Positions 59,133 to 64,000 of a stretch of DNA of 64,000 nucleotides are shown piece after piece (the stretch's first letter is position 1; each line of letters starts with the position of its first letter). The notes under the pieces were generated by a model. It had not been told where the DNA came from, made no database searches, and saw only the letters and a list, made by a program, of their open reading frames with translations. The position numbers were made by a program, and so were the translations under genes. Source of the stretch: JBMNCQ01 sp049366715 (lineage in GTDB: Bacteria; Bacillota; Peptococcia; Peptococcales; BICA1-8); contig JBMNCQ010000059.1 in assembly GCA_049366715.1 (NCBI GenBank), positions 118,043-182,042 of the forward strand, written 5' to 3'.

Positions 59133-61229
59133 ATGACTGGGAAAAAGATCGTCTATTTCATGGCAACCAATGATTTTTCCTGTGAAGTTGTGAAGCAACA
59201 GTTGGAACAGTATCTGGGAAATTATATTGAGGTTAAAACCTGGCATTTCCGAAATGCGGTTAATGTGCCTACGGACCTGAAGTGTGACTTGTGTCTTGCT
59301 TCCGGTCCGGCCTTATATGACAAAATAAAAGAAATTCTTCCAGCAGACACAAAAGTTCTGATTGCCAATCGTACTCTGGAAATTGATAATTTGGATGAGC
59401 TTTTGACACTTAAAGAAGGTACAGAAGTTTTGGTCGTGAGTTCCTGGGAGGAAACTGCAAATGAAAAAATAACCCTGCTTAATAAACTGGGCTTTGGTAA
59501 TTTGATTTTTTATCCTTACTGGCGGGGATTGAAAAGCTATCCCAAGCATATTAAATATGCGATTACTACCGGGCGGCATTTGGTTCCTCCCCAGGTAGGC
59601 CGTGTGATTAATGTTGGGGTAAGGGTACTGGATCTGTCAACTTTTGTCGAACTGATTGTGGAGTTAGATCTTCCTAAAGATATTATCGATGAAATTTCCC
59701 AGCACTATCTCAGGGCCATTATCAATCTTGTCACGAAAAGGCTGCAGATATCGGAACAAAGTGAAAATCTGAAAAGAAGATTGCAAGTCATTCTGGAAAC
59801 TGTTGACCAGGCTACCATTGCCGTTGATGAGAACAAAAGAATCATGTTTATCAATCCGGCAGCGGAAAAGCTGTTAAATACGACCAGGGAGCAAGTTTTA
59901 GATTCATTCATCTCCGATTTTTTAACAGCTGTAGATTTTGAGACTATTTTAAAAACAGCAAATAATCTGGAAGACAGCATCGTAAAAATTCACAAGGAAC
60001 ATTTTATCGTAAATATTAATCCCATTGATAACTCCCATAATATTATCGGGGCGGTAATTACCTTAAAGCCGATTAAAAAGGTCCAGGAATTAGATACAAA
60101 AGTCAGGCGGGAATTAAGAAGGAAAGGCTATGTAGCGAAATATACTTTTCCCGATATAGTCGGAGAAAGCAGCAGGCTTATTGCCAGTATCAATATGGCG
60201 AAAAGATTTGCTGTTACGGATCTCTCCATTTTAATTGACGGGGAAAGCGGCACGGGAAAAGAGCTTTTTGCCCAGTCAATTCATAATTTTTCTGCCCGCA
60301 GTACGGCTCCTTTTGTGGCCACAAACTTTGCCGCCATCCCCAGTAATTTGGTGGAAAGTGAGCTTTTCGGCTATGAAGAAGGAGCTTTTACCGGTGCCAG
60401 AAAAGGCGGAAAACCGGGACTTTTTGAAGAGGGTCATACCGGGACAATCTTTCTGGATGAAATCGGAGATGCTTCTTTAGAGGTGCAAAAGAAGCTCTTA
60501 CGGGTCCTTGAAGAAAAGGAGGTAAGGCGGGTTGGCGGAAATATCGTAACTCCTGTGGATGTGAGAATTATCGCTGCTACAAATAAAAATCTCCGGGAGC
60601 TGACGATGAAAAATAAGTTCCGGGAAGACCTCTTTTACCGGCTGTGTACGATTCAGCTTTCGATACCTGCCTTAAGGGACCGAAAAGAGGATATTTTAGA
60701 ACTGATTAATTTATTTGCGGCTAAATATTATAAACGGAGATTATTTCTGGAGGATGGCGTCAAAGAATTCTTGATTAACTACAATTGGCCCGGCAATGTG
60801 CGGGAACTTCAGAATGTTGTCCAGTTCATGTGTGGAATGGTTGAGCCCGGGGAAAAAGCGATTGTTTCCGATCTGCCCGGCTATTTATTTTCTGCCCGGG
60901 ATTTTCCGGAGAATGATCAAGCATATAAAAAGGCTAATGAAAAGCTGGAAGTAATATGTAAAGAGATTGAGCGGAGAAAAATAGCAGTACCTGTTCATCA
61001 TATCTTAAATGAGTTGCGAAAAGTAGATATGATTAATAAGGGACTGGGGCGGCAGAGTTTATTAAATATATTTTCCGACAAAGCGCTCAATTATCCTGAT
61101 CATAAAGTTAGAACCTGGTTGAAATTTTTAAACAGTTCCGGTTGTATTACGGTAGGAACCACAAAACAAGGCTCGAAAATAACACCTCTGGGTAAAGAAC
61201 TCCTTGTTTACCTGGAAAAGAAAATTTGA
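59133..61229 (+). CDS. sigma-54 activator with N-terminal sensor and PAS domain
   Basis: This 698-residue protein has an unassigned N-terminal sensor region (about 1-200), a PAS domain (about 215-320), and an AAA+ domain (about 345-580) with Walker A DGESGTGKELFAQS, GYEEGAFTGARKG (the sigma-54 contact loop), TIFLDEIGD (Walker B), and arginine finger region REDLFYRL. Instead of the usual Fis-like helix-turn-helix, the C-terminus (about 610-698) looks like a winged helix (RTWLKFLNSSGCITVG, ITPLGKELLVYLE). ATG 59133 follows GGAGGT. It probably activates the -24/-12 promoters at 47158, 47309, 50194 and 62412. Confidence 0.93.
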   Translation: MTGKKIVYFMATNDFSCEVVKQQLEQYLGNYIEVKTWHFRNAVNVPTDLKCDLCLASGPALYDKIKEILPADTKVLIANRTLEIDNLDELLTLKEGTEVLVVSSWEETANEKITLLNKLGFGNLIFYPYWRGLKSYPKHIKYAITTGRHLVPPQVGRVINVGVRVLDLSTFVELIVELDLPKDIIDEISQHYLRAIINLVTKRLQISEQSENLKRRLQVILETVDQATIAVDENKRIMFINPAAEKLLNTTREQVLDSFISDFLTAVDFETILKTANNLEDSIVKIHKEHFIVNINPIDNSHNIIGAVITLKPIKKVQELDTKVRRELRRKGYVAKYTFPDIVGESSRLIASINMAKRFAVTDLSILIDGESGTGKELFAQSIHNFSARSTAPFVATNFAAIPSNLVESELFGYEEGAFTGARKGGKPGLFEEGHTGTIFLDEIGDASLEVQKKLLRVLEEKEVRRVGGNIVTPVDVRIIAATNKNLRELTMKNKFREDLFYRLCTIQLSIPALRDRKEDILELINLFAAKYYKRRLFLEDGVKEFLINYNWPGNVRELQNVVQFMCGMVEPGEKAIVSDLPGYLFSARDFPENDQAYKKANEKLEVICKEIERRKIAVPVHHILNELRKVDMINKGLGRQSLLNIFSDKALNYPDHKVRTWLKFLNSSGCITVGTTKQGSKITPLGKELLVYLEKKI

Positions 61230-61257
61230 TTGATTGTAAAAAGAGGTTGGTTTGTAA

Positions 61258-61809
61258 ATGAGTGATCTTCTTTTAGGGAGAGTTGTTTTGGTAATTCTTA
61301 TCGGCAGTTTGGGGGCATTTGTTGCCCATAAGATTAAATTACCTTCTGCTTTCTTTCTGGGACCGATTATTTTTATCGCTTCATATCAAATATTCTTAGG
61401 AAATTTGGTAGGAAGGAGCCAATTGGTACGGATTGTTATCCAGATCGCGGTGGGAATCGTTTTAGGCGCTAATTTTTCCAGATTAACCGGACCTACTCTA
61501 AAAAGAATCATTAAACCGGCTGTGCTTATCGGAATCTTCATGCTGGCCGGAGGTATTTTGATCGGAACGGTGATGACAAAGTTATTTCCCCATTTGGATT
61601 TTGTTGCATGTATTTTGGGTACTACTCCGGGAGGGCAAAGTGAGATGCTGTTGATTGCCGAAGATATGGGTGTATCAACAGAGATCGTTTTAGTATTACA
61701 GCTGATCCGCAGCCAGTTTGTCATAATCGTGTTAATTCCGATTTTACGATTTGCTGCCGAAAGAAAAATGCTGAAAACAACCGGCGTAGATCAGGAAAGC
61801 GGGAGGTAG
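61258..61809 (+). CDS. AbrB-type permease, first half
   Basis: This 183-residue membrane protein with about five segments contains one AbrB_dup repeat: GAFVAHKIKLPSAFFLGPIIF, IQIAVGIVLGANFSRLTG and ILGTTPGGQSEMLLIAEDMGVS. Usual family members have two such repeats in one chain of about 350 residues. Here the second repeat is a separate gene 5 bp downstream in another frame, with its own GGAGGTAGG site. The two halves likely assemble as a heterodimer. The family is thought to export or import small organic compounds. Confidence 0.85.
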   Translation: MSDLLLGRVVLVILIGSLGAFVAHKIKLPSAFFLGPIIFIASYQIFLGNLVGRSQLVRIVIQIAVGIVLGANFSRLTGPTLKRIIKPAVLIGIFMLAGGILIGTVMTKLFPHLDFVACILGTTPGGQSEMLLIAEDMGVSTEIVLVLQLIRSQFVIIVLIPILRFAAERKMLKTTGVDQESGR

Positions 61810-61814
61810 GCTCC

Positions 61815-62306
61815 GTGATAAATAAAGCGGTGATTATCGGAACGGCAGCTGTCTGCGGACTACTGCTTACTTTTTTAAAAATACCGGCCGGTGCGATGGT
61901 CGGGGCTATGCTTGGTACGGCCATTTCTCAGAGGATTTTAAACGCCCGGCTGGATATTCCGGTCAAATTCAGGCGTCTTGTCAGGATAGGCATGGGAATC
62001 TTTGTGGGACTGGGAATTACCGCTCAGGGTGTTATGCAAATCAGGACACTAATCCTGCCGGGAATTATCGTCATAGTGGGAGTCTGTTTGTTAAGTTTGC
62101 TAACCTTTGCTATCCTGTATAAATTTTTTAAATTTGATTACAATGAAGCTGTTTTTAGTTCGGTGCCGGCCGGTCTGTCGGAGATTGCCGTCAATATCGA
62201 AGGTTTGAATGTAGATCCTGCCGTAGTATCTTTAATTCACTTGTTTCGGTTATCCAGTGTTGAAATAATATTTCCAATCTTTTTAAGAATTTTACATTTA
62301 TTGTAA
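61815..62306 (+). CDS. AbrB-type permease, second half
   Basis: This 163-residue membrane protein contains the second AbrB_dup repeat: GTAAVCGLLLTFLKIPAGAMVGAMLGTA, RIGMGIFVGLGITAQG and VFSSVPAGLSEIAVNIEGLNVDP. It starts with GTG behind GGGAGGTAGG, 5 bp after the first half. The clean ribosome site suggests a real gene split and not a sequencing error. It is the last gene of the sigma-54 operon. A 36-bp palindrome follows. Confidence 0.85.
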   Translation: MINKAVIIGTAAVCGLLLTFLKIPAGAMVGAMLGTAISQRILNARLDIPVKFRRLVRIGMGIFVGLGITAQGVMQIRTLILPGIIVIVGVCLLSLLTFAILYKFFKFDYNEAVFSSVPAGLSEIAVNIEGLNVDPAVVSLIHLFRLSSVEIIFPIFLRILHLL

Positions 62307-62334
62307 ATTTTTATTAAAATTATGAAAAAGTAGG

Positions 62335-62370
62335 TTTAAAGCTTTGACAATTAATTGTCAAAGCTTTAAA
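62335..62370. repeat. 36-bp perfect palindrome
   Basis: The arm TTTAAAGCTTTGACAATT is followed at once by its exact reverse complement. It lies about 40 bp upstream of the sigma-54 promoter at 62412. It may act as terminator of the upstream operon (hairpin plus A/T tail) or as an activator site. Confidence 0.8.
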
Positions 62371-62411
62371 AAATATCAGGGATGACTATGTATTCGTAGT
62401 TTAGTGAAAAA

Positions 62412-62427
62412 TGGCATGATTCTTGCA
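62412..62427 (+). promoter_or_regulatory. sigma-54 promoter of the carboxyltransferase genes
   Basis: TGGCATGATTCTTGCA has the invariant GG...GC spacing. It lies 51 bp before the gene start, as at 50194. Confidence 0.85.
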
Positions 62428-62477
62428 TGATAAAATAATGTCAATTTCAAAACATATTTAGAAAGGATGAAAAAAGA

Positions 62478-63887
62478 ATGGCTGAGAAAAAATCTATCGG
62501 TATAACTGATACAACCTGGCGGGACGGACATCAATCCCTGCTGGCAACCCGGATGAAGATAGAGCATATGCTGCCCATTGCGGAGAAAATGGATGAAGTA
62601 GGCTTTCATTCCATGGAGGTGTGGGGCGGTGCGACTTTTGATACCTGCATGCGTTTCCTCAACGAAGATCCCTGGGAAAGACTTGATAAAATAAGAAAAG
62701 TATTGAAAAAAACAAAAATCCAGATGCTGCTCCGGGGGCAGAACCTGGTTGGATATAAACATTATGCCGATGATGTGGTGGCGGAGTTTGTAAAGAAAGC
62801 TGCTGCCCATGGCATGGATATTTTCCGGATCTTTGACGCGATGAACGATGTCAAAAATCTGGCCCAAGCCATGGAAACGGCTAAAAAAGAAGGAGCCCAT
62901 GTCCAGGCAACGATATCATATACCACGAGCCCTGTACATAATATGGAGTACTTTCTGAAAATGGCCGGGGATATGGTTGAACTGGGTGCCGATTCTTTTT
63001 GTATTAAAGATATGGCAGGTATCCTGAAGCCCTATGATGCCTATGAACTGGTGAAATCTTTAAAAGAAAAGTTTGCTCTGCCTGTTCAACTGCATACCCA
63101 CTATACCAGCGGCATGGGTTCTGCTATGTATGTAAAAGCGGTAGAAGGTGGAGCGGATGTTATAGATACGGCGATCTCATCCTTGGCATTAGGAACGTCA
63201 CAGCCTGCCACGGAAACAATGGTTGCGATTTTTGCAGGCACTCCATATCAGACAGAGCTCAATCTGGCGGCCTTAGCGGAAATTGCCCAATACTTTAAAG
63301 AGGTCAGAAAAGAATATAGAGATTTTGATGTTTATGCAGGGGGTGTAGATCCTAACGTCTTGATGTATCAAGTGCCGGGAGGAATGCTCTCCAATTTTAT
63401 TTCCCAGCTTCAGCAGCAAAATGCGCTGGATAAATTACCGGAAGTGCTGGCGGAAGTACCCAGGGTGAGAGAAGATATGGGCTATCCGCCGCTGGTAACC
63501 CCGACAAGTCAGATTGTAGGTTCCCAGGCAGTACTTAATGTATTATTAGGCCGGTATAAGATGGTTACCAATGAGGTTAAGGCATATATGAAAGGATTGT
63601 ATGGGACAACACCGGGGATTGTTAACGAAGAGATCAGGAAAAAGATAATTGGTGACGAAAAACCCATTACAGGCAGACCGGCTGATTCTATAGAGCCGCA
63701 ACTAGAGCAGGCCCGGAAGGAAATCGGCCATTATCTGCAAAAGGAAGAAGATGTTTTATCTTACGTATTATTTCCGCAAGTGGCCCGGAAGTTTTTAGAA
63801 GAACGGTATGCTCTCAGGACTAATGTCGATTTTAATATGGCCCGTGACCTTGATCTGGAGGCAGGTGCCAATATTTATCCATTATAG
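62478..63887 (+). CDS. pyruvate/oxaloacetate carboxyltransferase subunit (OadA / transcarboxylase 5S type)
   Basis: This 469-residue TIM-barrel carboxyltransferase has GITDTTWRDGHQSLLATRM at the start, FRIFDAMNDVKN, CIKDMAGILKPYDAYELV with the carbamylated/metal Lys and LHTHYTSGMGSAMYVKAVEGGADVIDTAISSLALGTSQPATE. It lacks a biotinyl domain, so a separate biotin carrier is needed. OadA and the 5S subunit of methylmalonyl-CoA transcarboxylase look alike at this level, and the next gene argues for a multisubunit transcarboxylase. It is driven by the sigma-54 promoter at 62412. Confidence 0.93.
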   Translation: MAEKKSIGITDTTWRDGHQSLLATRMKIEHMLPIAEKMDEVGFHSMEVWGGATFDTCMRFLNEDPWERLDKIRKVLKKTKIQMLLRGQNLVGYKHYADDVVAEFVKKAAAHGMDIFRIFDAMNDVKNLAQAMETAKKEGAHVQATISYTTSPVHNMEYFLKMAGDMVELGADSFCIKDMAGILKPYDAYELVKSLKEKFALPVQLHTHYTSGMGSAMYVKAVEGGADVIDTAISSLALGTSQPATETMVAIFAGTPYQTELNLAALAEIAQYFKEVRKEYRDFDVYAGGVDPNVLMYQVPGGMLSNFISQLQQQNALDKLPEVLAEVPRVREDMGYPPLVTPTSQIVGSQAVLNVLLGRYKMVTNEVKAYMKGLYGTTPGIVNEEIRKKIIGDEKPITGRPADSIEPQLEQARKEIGHYLQKEEDVLSYVLFPQVARKFLEERYALRTNVDFNMARDLDLEAGANIYPL

Positions 63888-63960
63888 GCTACAGATAATT
63901 TATTGTAAAACTGCATTAAGCGGGTTACAAACTACTGATACAGAAGGGAGTTACAAGACA

Positions 63961-64000
63961 TGAGTACTCGAGCAAAACTAGCAGACCTCAGAAAAAAAAG
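63961..64000 (+). CDS. start of a carboxyltransferase (12S/PccB-like), cut by the window end
   Basis: Only 13 codons are visible, MSTRAKLADLRKK, behind an AGAAGGGAG site. This lysine/arginine-rich beginning is typical of acyl-CoA carboxylase beta or transcarboxylase 12S subunits. With the 5S-like neighbour it suggests methylmalonyl-CoA:pyruvate transcarboxylase, but the assignment is provisional. Confidence 0.4.

Overview
The window looks like a chromosomal segment of an anaerobic, probably spore-forming, low-to-mid GC Bacillota (Clostridia, Peptococcaceae-like). The supporting signs are strong GGAGG ribosome-binding sites, the PrkA/YhbH/SpoVR trio, MecA, NiaR, rubrerythrin, many small ferredoxin-type proteins and a variant cytochrome c maturation system. 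These are inferences from gene content; no taxonomic marker such as 16S rRNA is present.

Region 1 (1-13.6 kb) is respiratory, redox and stress biology: a cytochrome c maturation operon (ccmE with a Cys in place of the usual heme-binding His, ccmF, a ccmH-like gene and a CcmI-like fragment), a degenerate rhodanese, a methyltransferase, LemA plus a TPM-domain protein, a TauE-type permease / lipoprotein / CcdA operon, a Met/aromatic-rich SHOCT protein, an OmpR/PhoB-type two-component system and an arsR-arsC pair. Direct repeats of about 11 bp resembling Pho boxes lie before the permease operon, the SHOCT gene and arsR, suggesting a small regulon.

Region 2 (13.6-34 kb) is mostly housekeeping: rubrerythrin, a TM1266-like ACT protein, a DUF2156 protein and an Eis-like acetyltransferase, a patch of MITE-like repeats around a broken RHS fragment, prkA-yhbH-spoVR, a phosphoesterase, an MTH1187-like protein, ferredoxin, a TtcA-like protein, NiaR, MecA, endonuclease III, a glycolipid glycosyltransferase, FolD, an unknown permease, glycerate kinase and tRNA-Pro(CGG).

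Region 3 (34-64 kb) is a catabolic island for one or more organic acids, and is the most interesting part. It holds two complete tripartite tricarboxylate transporters (TctCBA), a DASS permease and a split AbrB-type permease. Its enzymes are an LDH2-type dehydrogenase, a FAH-family hydrolase, a DapA-family lyase, an MmgE/PrpD protein, an isocitrate/isopropylmalate-type dehydrogenase, an aconitase-type hydratase (large and small subunits), an Old Yellow Enzyme-type Fe-S flavoprotein, two M29/NicX-like metalloproteins and a biotin-dependent carboxyltransferase. Embedded in it are three copies of a two-gene cassette that I cannot assign: protein A (2[4Fe-4S] ferredoxin head plus a novel domain with GRGTEEVKTNDV) and protein B (starts MTHSLHR, ends with a conserved MCGH...CxCGI Cys pattern).

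Control of the island is legible. A FadR-type GntR regulator sits in the first half, which has a candidate repeated operator. Four good sigma-54 (-24/-12) promoters (47158 minus, 47309 plus, 50194 plus, 62412 plus) and a sigma-54 activator serve the second half. The likely flow is uptake, then hydration/isomerisation and oxidative decarboxylation, then entry into oxaloacetate/methylmalonyl carboxyl transfer. The A/B cassettes probably provide a ferredoxin-linked redox step. The substrate cannot be fixed from sequence.
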